DNA of 64,000 nucleotides from Conchocele bisecta (taxonomy: Eukaryota; Mollusca; Bivalvia; Lucinida; Thyasiridae): positions 41,822,242-41,886,241 of the forward strand of contig CM055277.1 of the NCBI GenBank assembly GCA_029237695.1. Reading direction: 5' to 3'. The notes below the pieces were generated by a model that worked only from the letters and a program-made list of their open reading frames with translations, was not told the DNA's origin and did not search any database. Shown here one piece after another: positions 12,077 to 25,900 of this stretch (the first letter of the stretch is position 1; each line of letters opens with the position of its first letter). Both the position numbers and the translations under genes were made by a program.

Positions 12077-13689
12077 TAGTGAGTTTTTGACTAGTGACAG
12101 GATGTCAGAGTTTTCCCCGATTTACGGTTTGCCTTCTGACCCAATGTTAAATTTGGCCGTTTTCAAAGTCGATTTTTTATCAATATTGGAAGATTTAGTT
12201 AATAAGAAACATACACACACATTGTGTAATGTATATTTTATGACTTACAATGTTGTTTTTTTAAATATGTAACATGTGGGTGACTTTTAATCGATAAATT
12301 CTAATCACTTGCGCGTTCACTTTTTTTTTGTGGACGCTGCCATTTTGAAACATCACGTGATAGGTAGTCTGGCTTAATTTCGATAACGCGATCATTTCCT
12401 AATGGATATTTAATTTGGGCCTGTTAACGGAAAGGAAAAAGCACCCTCTACACGATTATGTTGTCAGCTGCTGAGAATTCTGAGAGGGAAATCGTGTTTT
12501 TGGTGCTAGAATGAGGTAAATATTTGAACAGTGATCTTTATAGGAACCTCTGGATTCGACATCCTAGGACATCGACAGTTTCTTTAACAATCATTAATGT
12601 GCCCAAAAAACACTTTATTGAACCGTTTGGCTTGTGCGCAGTTGATGGCATTTTTTTTAGTAACCTCCTATCAAACCGGAAGTTCGGAACACGAGCCGTG
12701 TCATGGGTTTTCGCGATCATTTTATTTTCAGTTCCACATCGAAAAAGGCAGCGTTACAGTAGAACTGGCCGTTTTTGGTGTAAAATTAAAGTGCAAAATT
12801 GTTGTTTAATGATGCCTCTGTGTGTTTGTGGGTCCTTGTAGTAGATTCACTTTGAATATATGTTCAACAATTCAATAAAAAAATAAAATCAACTCCAAAT
12901 CACAATGTTATTATCAATTAAATTGAGCTGCATCATTATTATTGAGTATTGTGTATTTAGCGATCTTTTTTTTTGAGACACTAGACTTTCAATCCTCCCT
13001 ACCCAAGCGCCCTCCGCCCCCTCACCACAGCCCCACCTCTTTATGTGGGCATTTTTTTTTATTATTTGAAAACCGTCTGGAGGCCAATTAATTACGCAAT
13101 ATAACTAATTGATCTATTTTGTATTCAATAACAAATGTCTGTTTTTTCTACAGGGTGGGGGGATTTCTATTATATATGTGTACAGTGCCGGTGGTGGCGG
13201 GTGGGGCAGCTTCCTATTCTTCCTTTCTCCAACAGGCACAAATAGATGTAGGTATAGTAGAAGCTTACAGCTAAAATATTGACCCTCTCCCCCAGTTTGC
13301 ATTAAGAGGTTCGCCGGTCAATTCTGTCATATCTTCCATATCACCTTTAGGATTAGTTAGATAGGATTAGATTAGTTAAATATTTAAACACAGCATACTT
13401 CTGAACAACTACCACACATCCATGCTGCCCTTAATATGACCTTTACCTTAAGTTTTGGCCTTCACAACTTTGAATTTTTTCACACGTTAAGAAGTTCGCC
13501 ATGTTAAGAAGTTCGCCATAGTTGTTGATTTCTTCGTCGGTAACCGGTGGGAGCATGCGATGGGTATAACGATAACAATTTAACGATCGGGATTCTTCCT
13601 TACCGGAATCCCGACCGGAGACCTAGTTTGGCCCTCGTGTAAGTATTTGGTTTTCTTGTATGTGATAGTTGTACCCCTTCTCTGAGTAA

Positions 13690-14405
13690 TATGATTATTA
13701 AATCGTAATCGAACCCGTTGGCCTGACCTTATATGACCATATATAGCTTCTTGATAGGCCGTTAAACACCAACAAACTGTCATAACTTCTATATCATTTG
13801 AACATAAACAGTTCAACACAGCATACCTGTGGACAAATGCCACACATCCATGCTGCCATTTGTATGACCTTGACCGTCACAACTTTTTCACACATAAAGA
13901 AATTTGCCTGAGTTTCTCATTTCTGACATCACTTCTATTTCCCTTGATGGATTACTTTAATATTTTAATACATTTGTACATGTGGACAAATGTCATACAT
14001 CCATGCTGGCCATAATATGACCTTGATCTTTTGACCTTCACAATTACGATTATGAATACGTATCACTTGGTTAATTAACTTTGACACAGTTTCTCCAATC
14101 TGCCACCGTGAGAATTTGTGTGCCGACAAGCCACATTTTCTTGTTTCCTCTTCAGCCACATGTCAGATCAAATTACTTTAGTGTTGATCATACTACTTTT
14201 GTGGTTGGGCTAAGTGACTGTTGTGGAATGGACATAGCACCAGGATAGGATATTCTAATTTCATGGCTGAATATTGATTTTTCTGTAAAAATTCAGTTCA
14301 GGTTTTTGGAATTTCTCTCATTATGGACACATTAAATACGGGATAAACCCGTTGGCCACGCGTTAGATGACATTAGCTGTTGATATGCCGTTAAACACAA
14401 ATTAT
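13690..14405 (+). repeat. Diverged SINE-like tails and degenerate dispersed repeats
   Basis: Two stretches end taggccgttaaacaccaaca (13757) and atgccgttaaacacaaatta (14383), a tail type shared with the SINE-like copies. Three diverged segments at about 13390-13465, 13818-13880 and 13977-14045 share cacacatccatgctgc and atatgacctt. Confidence 0.5.
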
Positions 14406-14759
14406 CAATCAATCCGTGTATGAGAGCCACTGTTGTCTAATTGTTGGTTAATTAAATGAGAGCGCACTATCTTAGTTAATCCCACCGCCGACCTTGTATT
14501 TTGGATAGATAAAAAGTTTTTGTAATTCGGTCCATTCATTAGTTCGGCCATTAATATTCAGTTTGTGAATAACTAGTAATATTTAAGTAAAAAAATGTTA
14601 TAAACACACCAAACAGCTCTATTCATTAACACATTATAATCTTGACATGAACATCTTTGTGCACAAAATAATTGAGCTACTTACTATCAGGTGGTGCATG
14701 TATATTATCTGGTTTAAGATCTCTGCACAAAAAACGTTGCTTTTTTTCCCCCAAATTTG

Positions 14760-15425
14760 AAACATTGAATAACTCCTAAACCAATCAAGTTATGAAACAA
14801 TTACCATTGTTTTGCATATTTTCAATACCTTTAATTTGATATCAAACACTCCATAATGCATACTTTTGTTTTGGAAAAAATATCCACTACATTCAAAATT
14901 GGCAATATTTTTTTAGAAAATTTGTTATTTCTCGAAATAAATAATTTAATAACTTCTTAACCAATCAAGATATCTTGATGAAACAACTTCCATTGTTTTG
15001 CATTCTTTCATACCTTTAATTTGATACCAAACACTCCATACTGCACACTTTTTCGGAAAAAATATCCGCTAAATTAAAAAACTAATTTTGTTTTTTACAA
15101 TTTTTTTGATTTCTCGAAATTAAAAATTGAATAACTTCTTAACCAATCAAGATATCTTGATGAAACAACTTCCATTGTTTTTCATTCTTCAATACCTTTA
15201 ATTGGATACCAAAATACTCCATTCTACACATTTAAAAAAATAAAAAATCTTTAAATTCAAAATCGGCAGAAAATGGTCAGAAAATTTCCGAAGTTCTCCA
15301 ATTTCAAATTTAATAACTTCTTAACTAATCAAGATATATTGATCAAATAACTTGCATTGCACGACTACATTCCTCAGCTTTAATTTGATACCAAAGAATC
15401 CATAAAAATCTCAATTTCTGAAAAA
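14760..15425 (+). repeat. 181-bp tandem repeat, about four diverged copies
   Basis: The phrase aacttcttaaccaatcaaga (or close variants) recurs at 14770, 14951, 15131 and 15312, with ttccattgttttgcatt and taatttgataccaaacactc between. Copies differ by many substitutions, so the array is old. It is AT-rich with no coding potential. Confidence 0.88.
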
Positions 15426-15696
15426 AACTCCGACATCCCTACTACTAGTGTAGCTGCTGCAAAAGTTTGCCAGATAGAGAAATTGAGTTCTAATATTAGA
15501 TTCATAATGAATTCAACCCAGAAACAAAAGACGATTTGGTACTACCGTAATCACGAACAGTTGAACAGTATATGCATTTTTATCGTGGCGAGTCACAAAT
15601 TCCGGTAGCCGCGACCGATATATCGCACAATAAAGTCACGAGTGTTTTTCTTATTTTTACGGAAAATACATCCCTCATCCACACGAGAACGTATTT

Positions 15697-15850
15697 GTGG
15701 CTGGAGAAATGGGGCTTATGTGTTTTGCGATCAGTGTAGATTCTGATCAGCCTGTGCATCCGCATCTAACAAGGAATATATATCGTTGGCATATGTGAGA
15801 TATTTGATCAGGAGCTACACTGGTCACAAAGCCCATGCAAACCAACTGTT
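15697..15850. mobile_element. Repeat E, copy near 15.7 kb
   Basis: Contains gtggctggagaaatggggct, tgcgatcagtgtagattctg, atcagcctgtgcatccgcat and gatcaggagctacactggtc. The family has inverted ends, of the form tggctgtgactggagaaatg. Confidence 0.72.
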
Positions 15851-15906
15851 TAACCCTTAGACCGCTACTCACAACAAACTGTCGAATAAATATTGTTTAA
15901 ACTAAC

Positions 15907-16105
15907 AATTGTCTGCTGTTGTTTTTATATTTTTTTTATTTCTCAACAAAAACATGCTTTGACAGCACTTCAGAATCATTTACAATGGAAATGATTCTGA
16001 AGTGCTGTCAAAGCATGTTGTAAATTATTCTAAAGTGGTGTCAAACCATGTTTTTGATGATAAAAATGGAAAATAGAAAATAAACAGCAGACGACAAAAA
16101 AAATA
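15907..16105. mobile_element. Foldback MITE near 16.0 kb
   Basis: Near-perfect hairpin at 15950-16018 (aacatgctttgacagcactt facing aagtgctgtcaaagcatgtt) inside weaker outer ends tctgctgttgttttt and aataaacagcagac. Confidence 0.8.
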
Positions 16106-16312
16106 ATGGTTAAGTCACATCCACAATTATGTTATTTTCCTCAACTCAATCGCCTGTCTGTTCCACATACGTACAGGCCATTGTTTTAAGACATAATGAA
16201 GCTTGAAACACGATAACCATGATACATAAATTGTCTTACAAGAGTAAGTGTAACTTGTATCAACTTTCAAATGAAGATGTTTTTGCAAGAACGCAATCTA
16301 CACATTGGATAT

Positions 16313-16714
16313 TACGGAGCCCCGCAGGGGACGTAGAATTTTAAGGAGCCCCGCAGGGGACGTAGATTTTTTTTATTAATTCGTTCCCACGAAATAACAA
16401 TTCGTTCCCTCAATTTAACAATTCGTCCCCACGAATTAACAATTCGTTCCCACAAATTAACAATATTCGTTCCCTCAATTTAACAATTCGTTCCCACGAA
16501 ATGACAATTCGTTCCCTCAATTTAACAATTCGTTCCCTCGAATTAACAATTCGTTCGCATGATGGAACAATTCGTTCCCACGAATTAACAATTCGTTCCC
16601 ACGGAACGAATTGTTAATTAGTGGGAACGAATTGTTCAATTGAGGGAACGAATTGTTATTTCGTAGAAATGAATTAATAACCAAAATAATTATATATCCC
16701 TGCGGGGCTCCGTA
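16313..16714. mobile_element. Foldback element F, copy F1, with short tandem repeats in both arms
   Basis: Outer TIR tacggagccccgcaggggac (itself repeated twice on the left) facing ccctgcggggctccgta. The interior is a tandem series of about 22 bp units (caattcgttcccacgaatta and variants with ccctcaattt) that flips to the inverse orientation at about 16600-16610, so that the whole folds on itself. Confidence 0.9.
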
Positions 16715-16993
16715 GATATCACCCATAGCTGTTGGTACAATGCTTGTTTTTAAAGGCACTGTGTCTAGGATGATGTCTCAGAAATTCAATTTGGTTGTTG
16801 TTGTTTTTGTTGTATGGGCTGCAAATTACCGATTGCAACTAAACGTAATATTTTAATATACTGTATATACATGTAAGTACATGTACTATATTAAACCATA
16901 TCGGACTGTGCCACCGCGCAGTCTGATCGGCATCTACACTGCCATTCCATCAATGAAACATTCGCTATGCTTCTAATAAGGTATTATGTTATG

Positions 16994-17789
16994 CAGCCTA
17001 TGCTCAATAAATGTAAATTCAGTAATTGTGCGCAAGAAAACATTATTAATGTGACATTTACAGAATATCATACATGTGCAGTTTAGTCGTACGAAGTTTA
17101 GTGAAACGGCCCCAAGCGTACGAATATTTCCATAAATTCACTTCACACATGAACGCGGTTCGCTACTGCTACTATGTTTCACCTACATCACTATTCATGG
17201 ATTTACATTTATTTAGCATATGCAGCCTATGCTCAATAAATGTAAATCCATTAATTGTAGCGATTATTAAATCTTAACAAATCCACAAAAAAATTCTCAA
17301 AATCGGCTGATAATGTGAACTTTGTTGTACATTTTAGTTTTACACTTACGAACTTCTTAATCGCACGAAGTTTAGTTAAACGGCCCCCTAGGCCCGTTTC
17401 ACTAAACGTCGTACGACTAAAATATTCGTAAGTGCAAATTTAGGATCGTCTGGAAATTTCAATTGATGCGTCTACGTTTATTGAGCATATGCTGCCTAGG
17501 CTCAATACATGTAACTCTAATAATTGTTTACAAGAAAACATTGTTGATGTGCAATTTTGCATTTACTATAGGAATGAATGGCCTTTTTGTGGAATTTATC
17601 GGGGTATAAACTTGGAAAAGTCGCGGGAATACTGGACGAAGATGTAAGTTCGGCGTGGGAGTTTACTGGGATATACATTTTGGACATAGACTTGCTACGG
17701 GCCAATCAAATGTTAGGGAATTGTGTAAATATTTTTGTGCTGGAATTATGAATATTTTAGTCGTACGAAGTTTAGTGAAACGGACCCCA
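16994..17789. mobile_element. MITE B cluster: B2 (half), B3, B4
   Basis: Three neighbouring copies are marked by ttagtcgtacgaagtttag, gaaacggcccc and the core gcagcctatgctcaataaat. B2 is 16994-17117 (right half), B3 about 17195-17387, and B4 17391-17789. B4 is interrupted at about 17567-17746 by MITE D and resumes with gaatattttagtcgtacgaa. Confidence 0.82.
17567..17746. mobile_element. MITE D, copy D1, nested in B4
   Basis: It starts TATAGGAATGAATGGCCTTT and includes aaacttggaaaagtcgcggg and aatactggacgaag. Its second half (gggagtttactgggatatac to ttttgtgctggaatta) matches the reverse complement of 40374-40490. Confidence 0.75.
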
Positions 17790-17883
17790 TGCTGCATTGT
17801 ATAATGTGCACTGTTGCATTTTGTTAATTATAGTAAATATGGCATTGGCCCATGCACTACTACAGGCAGGTAACCCACCTGGG

Positions 17884-18106
17884 TCCCGTTTCACTAAACG
17901 TCGTGCGACTAAAATGTTCGTAAGAGCAAAATTATGAGTTCATGAATTTCATATTCACGATGTTTTCTTGTAAATAAGTATTGGATTTACATTTATTGAG
18001 CATAGGTTGCATATCCTCAATAAATGTAAATTCATCAATTGAAATTTCCAGACTATCCTAAATGTGCACTTACGAACATTTTAGTCGTACGAAGTTTAGT
18101 GAAACG
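17884..18106. mobile_element. MITE B, copy B5 (full length)
   Basis: Both arms are present: cccgtttcactaaacgtcgt and acgaagtttagtgaaacg. The core palindrome includes attggatttacatttattga and tcaataaatgtaaattcat. Confidence 0.88.
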
Positions 18107-18149
18107 AACGACATAGAAACACGTTAGTTGTGCCTAATTCTGATATGTT

Positions 18150-18309
18150 TCATTGCCATTTACCTCCAATGATAATGTATGTTCATGATCGCAAAACATG
18201 CATGCGTGTCTTGACATAATCATATGTCTGTTTTACAATGGAACCTCTCTAAACCGGACACCCTGGGGAGGTCCCCAGGGTGTCCGGTTTAGAGACGTTC
18301 CACTGTACA
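18150..18309. mobile_element. Repeat C, copy C2
   Basis: The palindromic end tggaacctctctaaaccgg and ccggtttagagacgttcca flanks ggtccccagg. The adjoining sequence contains tgttcatgatcgcaaaacat, as in the other copies. Confidence 0.8.
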
Positions 18310-18914
18310 TCGTATTAGCTTAAATGTCTAATAGCATATTTTGTTATCAGTCAACTTGTAGTTGGTCAATACCTGATACAGCATTTCCAGTCACCACGTG
18401 CATGTATTTGGTCAATGCGCTCTATGTATCATTTATCAGACACAAAACCATCGCGCGGCACCACTACTATACTTGCATATAAAATATACAATGACCATGC
18501 AAATCTCAGCAGCCAAATATATGCCGTGTTACTGCCCTGTACGCGATATATGTCTACGACTGCAGTTTAATAATGAAACCAATCTGTCAAGCGTCTTCAT
18601 AATTACGTTTGCGACCAATATAGACGTTAGGCACGCATACAGGGTAAATCATCAAGACAGTACACTAATTGTGTAGAATATACATGGTATTCACCGGTGA
18701 CTAGCTTTATAACGGATGATCCTGACTTTTATATACACGGGATGACCAGGTTGAACATGATGTGTGAATACTACTGTGAATACTACTGGTCAATTTCTCG
18801 AGGGCTTTTTTTGTCAACAGGCCGAATATCAATACGTCAGCGAGAAGCAATAAATGGACAAGCAAGCATATGGTAGCCGACACGAGACATTTGCTCCATT
18901 GCGTATTCAATTTA

Positions 18915-19092
18915 CTCCGAAAATGCTTCGGGATATACGCGATATTCTTCGCAAATCACGTCCAAAGTTTGCTAAAATTTCAGTGAAGACGCAGAATTCA
19001 ATTCCGCGTCTTCACTGGAATTTTCACCAACGTTTGATACGCTTTACCGAAGATATGCCAGATTCCCTAAATCATTTTCGGAGAGTCTCCCA
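18915..19092. repeat. Diverged inverted repeat near 19.0 kb
   Basis: Arms of about 85 bp around aatttcagtgaagacgc facing gcgtcttcactggaatt. The outer parts (gaaaatgcttcgggata; ccctaaatcattttcgg) pair imperfectly. Confidence 0.7.
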
Positions 19093-19547
19093 AATGCGAT
19101 GGGTCATGTAGTCCCGTGGGCCAGTCCGCTTCGTTCCCGAGTAAGCTTTATATAATCCCGATGGGGAATTGGTGCCGGTTTTACTTATTATTGCTGTCTA
19201 CAACAAATTGCAATACAATGACCGGACCAAATATAGCATCGCCGTCCGCAGAAAACATTTCCTGTTTTCAAGGTGTGTCCGAACAAATTTGTCTCAAACT
19301 CCGATCGAGGGATAGTGTCACGATCAGGAATGTTGATTTTCATAGTTTATGGCAAAACAACGATAGACGTGACCGACCTTGGCCTGGGGTTAGCGGAGGA
19401 GGATTGTTTTTCAATGAGGGATGGTGCTACAAAGGCATCAGCCAAATATGAAAATATTTCATTAAAGCTCGGGTCCCACATGCCAGGTTATAATCTAGGG
19501 AGACAGATAGTTTGGTATATTATGTAGATAGGATATATTCTGGCAAA

Positions 19548-19940
19548 ATAAACATTCATTCACCATTACCCCGTGTATTGATTGGCATTATTGTCAGATA
19601 TAAATGTCCATACTGTTATCAGAGGCGATAACCGTGTTTCCTTAAAATGTTAACGAACATTGCTATTTACTCTCTGTATTTATGTTTTGATATGCAATGA
19701 TCACACTTTATAATCTGTCGAAAATATTATTTTTTCAGGTGACGCATTTAATTAGTATAAATAATTAAAAATATCATACCGCATTTGCATATGAAAATAG
19801 CCTGATACCACCGCGATTCACTATCAGTAAAATAAATATTACTAAATGATTATATCTATATAGCGGGAACTCGTAATTCTTAGAACTGGTGGAATAGGAA
19901 CACAATTATACACTTATTTATTTAATTCCTATAAAGAACA
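19548..19940. mobile_element. Left flank of the satellite: body of a family M MITE
   Basis: About 390 bp aligns along most of its length with 50337-50710, sharing aaataaacattcattcacca, gataaccgtgtttcctt, attttttcaggtgacgcatt, aattagtataaata, cctgataccaccgcg and tactaaatgattatatct. It runs straight into the first 39-bp units. The outer left TIR and TTAA are not recognisable here. Confidence 0.85.
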
Positions 19941-22900
19941 GTATGTGCCTACTGAGTGGGCATGTACCTAAAGAACAATCTGTGCCTACTAAGTGTGCAT
20001 GTACCTTTAAAGAACAGTATGTGCCTACTGAGTGGGCATGTACCTATAAAGAACAGTTTGTGCCTACTGAGTGTGCATGTACATATAAAGAACAGTTTGT
20101 GCCTACTGAGTGGGCATGTACATATAAAGAACAGTTTGTGCCTACTGAGTGGGCATGTACCTTTAAAGAACAGTATGTGCCTACTGAGTGGGCATGTACC
20201 TATAAATAACAGTTTGTGCCTACTGGTGTGGGCATGTACCTTTATAAATAACAGTTTGTGCCAATACTGAGTGGGCATGTAATATAAAGAATCAGTTTGT
20301 GCCTACTGCGTGGGCAATTGTACCTTTAAAGAACAGTATGTGCCAAACTGAGTGGGCATGTACCTATAAACGTTTCTATGTGTCTACTTTGAAATGATAC
20401 ATTATTTTGTTGCCTACTGAGGTGGGCATGTACCTATAACGAACCAATTTTAAATGTGTCTACTGATGGAACCTTATGTGCCTACTGAGTGGGGCATGTA
20501 CCTATAACGAACATTATGTTTGTTACTGAATGGGAACAATTATTGTGCTCTGAGGGTGGGCATGTACCAATAACGAAACATTATCTGCCTACTGAATGGA
20601 AACTTCTGTTTGGCCTACTGAATGGAAACATATGCCTATGAATAACATTATGTGCCAATATGAATGGGCATGTACCTATAAAGGAACAGTATGTGCCTAT
20701 TTTGATGTGAACCATTTATGTGCTACTGAAGGTGGGCATGTACTTTAGAAATTTTATGTGCCTACTGAGTGGGCATGTACCTATAAGAAACTTATGTGCC
20801 TACTGAGTAGGCAATGTACATTAAATAAATAACATTTATGTGCCTACTGATTGTGGGCATGTACAATATAAAGAAATTATGTGTCCTACTGAGTGAGCAT
20901 GTACATCTAAAAGTACATAATGTGTCTACTGAGTGGGGGGGGGGGGAGCATGTACATGTAAAGAAACCTATGTGCTATTGAGTGTGCATGTACATATAAA
21001 GAATTATGTGTTACTGGTGTGTGCAGTTAATATAAAGGAAACAGTAAGTGCCTATTGAGCGGGCATGTACCTATAAAGAACAGACTGTGCCTACTGAGAG
21101 GGCATGTACTTATAAAGAACATTATGTGCCTACTGAGTGGGCATGTACTATTAAAGAACATTATGTGTCTTACTGAGTGAGAATTGTACATATAAAGCAC
21201 ATATTGTGCCTACTGAGTGTGCATGTACATATAAAGAACATTATGTGTCTAGTGAGTGAGCATGTACATATAAAGAACATTATGTGTCTACTGAGTGTGC
21301 ATGTACATATAAAGAACAGTATGTGCCTACTGAGTGTGCATGTACATATAAAGAACATTATGTGTCTACTGAGTGTGCATTGACCAAATATATAAGAACA
21401 GTATGTGCCATTTTGCGCAGCTGTACATATAAAGAACATTATGTGCCTACTGAGTGTGCATGTACATATAAAGAACAGACTGTGCCTACTGAGAGGGCAT
21501 GTACCTATAAAGAACTTTATGTGTCTACTGAGTGGGCATGTACCTATAAAGAACATCATGTGTCTACTGTGTGTGCATGTACATATAAAGAACATTATGT
21601 GTTACTGATTGTGGGCATGTACTATAAAGAAACAATTATGTGTCTACTGAGTGGCATGTACATATAAAGAACATTATGTGTCTACTGAGTGGGCATGTAC
21701 ATATAAAGAACATTATGTGTCTACTGAGTGTGCATGTACATATAAAGAACATTATGTGTCTACTGAGTGGGCATGTACATATAAAGAAACACCTTTTATG
21801 TGTATCTGAGTGGGTCATTGTACCATATAAAGAAACATTATGTGTCTACTGAGTGAGATGGCATTGTCATATAAAGAAACATCATGTGTGTTCTACTGAG
21901 TGAGCATGTACATATTAAGAACATCATGTGTTACTGAGTGGAGCATGTACTATAAAGAACATTATGTGTCTTACTGTGTGTTTTAGTGAGCATGTACATA
22001 TAAAGAAACATCATGTGTCTACTGTGTGGGCATGTACATATAAAGAACATTATGTCTACTGTGTGTGCATGTACCCCCCCCCCCCATAATGGAACATTAT
22101 GTGTCTACTGAAGTGTTGCATGTACATATAAAGAACATTTTGTGTCTACTGTGTGTGATGTACATATCAAAGTGACATTATGTGTCTACGGTGTGAGCTG
22201 TACATATAAAGAACATTATGTGTCTACTGAGTGTGCATGTACATATAAAGAACATTATGTGTCTACTGAGTGAGCATGTACTTATAAAGAACATTTTGTG
22301 TGTTACGGAGGGTGAGCATGTACCTTTATAAAAAAGAAAAACATTATGTGTTCCTACTGATTGTGTGCATGTACATATTTAAAGAACATTATGTGTTACT
22401 GAGTGTGCATGTACATGTATAAAGACATTATGTGTCTACTGTGTGAGATGAACATATAAAAGAATTCAAGTATGTTTGCTATGAGCATGTTCATATAAAG
22501 AACATTATGTGTCTACTGAGTGAGCATGTACCTATAAAGAACATTATGTGTCTACTGAGTGTGCATGTACATATAAAGAACATTATGTGTCTACTGAGTG
22601 TGCGCATGTACATATAAAGAAACATATGTGTCTAATGAGTGAGCATGTACATTAAAGAACATTATGTGTGTTACTGAGTGGGCATGAGTATAAAGAACAT
22701 TATGTGTTTCTACTGTGTGTGCATGTACATATAAAGAACATTATGTGTCTACTGAGTGAGCATGTACATATAAAGAACATTATGTGTCTACTGAGTGGAG
22801 CATGTACCTATAAAGAACATTATGTGTCTACTGAGTGTGCATGTACATATAAAGAACATTATTGTGTACTGAGTGCAGTCTAGTTCCTTAAAGACATTAT

Positions 22901-25900
22901 GTGTCTACCTCTGATTAGTGTTTTGAGCCTGTACCTATAAAGAAAAACATTATGTGTCTACTGTGTGATGTACATGTACATATAAAGAACATTATGTGTA
23001 CTGAGTGTGCTGACATATAAAGAACATATGTGGTTACTGTGTGGGCATGTACATATAAAGAAAATTATGTGTCTACTGAGTGATGCATGTCTATAAAGAA
23101 ACATTATGTGTCTACTGTGTAGTGCTTGTACATATAAAGAACATTATGTGCCTACTGAGTGTGCATGGACTATAAAGAAACTTTATGTGTTCCTGTGTGT
23201 GCATGTACATATAAAGAACATCATGTGTTACTTGAGTGAGCATTACATATAAAGAATTATGTGTCTACTGAGTGCAAAAGCAGGTCAACCTATATAGAAC
23301 ATTATGTGTTTTCTGAGTGTGCATGTACTTTTAAAGAACATTATGTGTTATGAGTGTGAATGTACATTTTAAAGGAACATTATGTGTCTAAACTGTAGTG
23401 TGCATTGTACATATAAAGAACATTCATGTGATTACTGTGTATGCATGGGTACATTATAAAGAACTTCCGGTGTCTACTGTTTGTGTGAAATGTAAACATT
23501 TATAAAGAACTTCATGCGTTAATGAGTGTGCTGTATCATATATTGTACATTATGTGTCTATGTGTGTGCATGTACATTATAAAGAACATTAATGTGTCTA
23601 CTGTGTGTGCCATGTAACATATAAAGAAAATTATGTGTCTTACTTGTGTGTGCATGTACATATAAAGAACATTATGTGTTACTGGGTGCATGTACCTATA
23701 AAGAACATTATGTGTCTAATTGTGTGTGCATGTACTTATAAAGAACATTAAATGTGTCTACTGAGTGTTGCATTGTACATATAAAGAACATTATGTGTCT
23801 TACTGAGTGAGCAGGTCCATATAAGAACATATGTGTCTAACTGAGTGTGCAAAGGTACATCTTTAAAGACATTATGTGTTATGAGTGTGCATGTACATAT
23901 AAAGAACATTATGTGTTATTGGAGTTTGGGCATGTAACATATAAAGAAAACCATTTTATTTGTGTTTACTGTGTGTGAATGTACATATAAAGGGAAAATT
24001 AATGTGTCTATGGAGTTGTGCTGTAACATATAAAGAAACCATTATGTTTTTTTTTTGTTACAGAGTTGTGGCTTGTAATATAAAGAACAATATGTGTCTA
24101 CTGAGTGGGTGCATGTTCAATATAAAGAACATTTAAATGTGTCTAACTGAGTTGTGTTAGGGAATATAAAGAACATATGTGTCTACTGAGTGTGCATGTA
24201 CATATAAAGATCATTATGTGTCTACTGTGTGTGCATGCTAATATAAAGAAACATTAATGTGTCTAACTGTGTGTGTTGTACATTATAAAGAACATTATTT
24301 GGATACTGAGTGTGCATGTACATATAAAGAACATTATGTGTTATGAGTGAGCCCATGTAAACATATAAGGAAATTATGTGTCTACTTGTGTGTGCATGTA
24401 CATCTAAAAGAACTTATTGTGTCTACTGAGTGTGCATGTACCTATAAAGAACATTTATGTGGTTTTCTACTGTGTGTGATGTACATATAAGAACTTTATG
24501 TGTCTACTGAGTGTGAAATGTAACTTATTTTAAAGAACATATGTTGTTACTGAGTGTGCATGTACATTAAGAACATTATGTGTCTACTGAAAGTGAAAGC
24601 ATTGTACATATTAAAGAACATTATGTTTCTATGAGTGTGCATGTAACATATACAAGAACATCTATGGTGTCTATGAGTGTGCATGTACTTATAAAGAACA
24701 TTAAGTGTCTAACTGCTTAATGTGAGCAGTACATATACATGAAATTATGTGTCTACTGAGTGGAGCATTTACATAATCAAGAAAATTATGTGTTATACTG
24801 AGTGTGCTGTACATATAAAGAAATTATGTGTTACAGAGTTGAGATGTAAATATAAAGCACATTATTGTGCCTTACTGAGTGTGGCATGTACATATAAAGA
24901 ACATTATGTGTCTAAATGGTGTGTGCATGTAAATATAAAGAACATTATGTGTCTTACTGTGTGTGCATGTACATATAAAGAACATATGTGTTAACTGTGT
25001 GTGGTGTACATATAAAGACTCAAAATAAAAACATTAAATGTGTCTAACTGAGTTGAGCATTTGTTCCATATAAAGAACATTTGTGTTCTATGTGTGTGCA
25101 TGTACATATAAAGAAAATTATGTGACTACTTGAGTGTGCATGTACATTATAAAGAAAATTATTGTGTCACTGAGTGAGCATTGTACCATTTATAAAGAAA
25201 TTATGTGTCTACTTGAGTGGGCATGTAATTAAAGAACATTATGTGTCTTACTGGAGTGAGGCAGTGTACCTATAAAGAACAATTATGTGTCTACTGAGTG
25301 GGTTGCAGTACCTATAAAGAACATTATGTGTTTATGAGTGTGCAAGTTACATATAAAGAACATTATGTTTCTACTGAGTTGAAAAGGCAATGTACCTATT
25401 AAATAAACACTTATGTGTTCTAATTGAGTGCTGCATGTACATATAAAAAAACAAATGAAACATTTGTGTCTACTGAGTGGGCATTTGAAATACCTATAAA
25501 GGACATTAATGTGTTATGAGTGAGCATGTACCATATTAAGAAATTATGTGTCTACTGAGTGAGCATGTCACTAATAAAGAAAATTATGGGTGTCTACTGT
25601 GTGTGTTGTAATATAAAGAACATTATGTGTTATGAGTGGGCATGTAATATAAAGAACTATTATGTGCCTACTGAGTGTTACATGTACTATAAAGATCCAA
25701 TTATGTGTCTACTGAGTGAAAGATGTACCTAAATAAAGAACATTATGTGCCTACTGAGTGTGATGTACCTCCATAAAGAACATAATGTGTCTACTGATGT
25801 GGGCCATTGTAACTATAAAGAACGTAATGTGTTAAACTGAGTTGAGCATGTACATTATAAAGAACATTATGTGGGTCTACTGTGGGTGCAAGTTCTACTG

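Noticed and set aside
16517..16759. Repetitive ORF with NNSFP/RGNELL units (also 62729-63259)
   Set aside because: Explained by the 22-bp tandem units of foldback element F being read through. No independent coding evidence.
18854..19111. 85-codon ORF with many basic residues
   Set aside because: It runs straight through a diverged inverted repeat at 18915-19092 with no homology I recognise.
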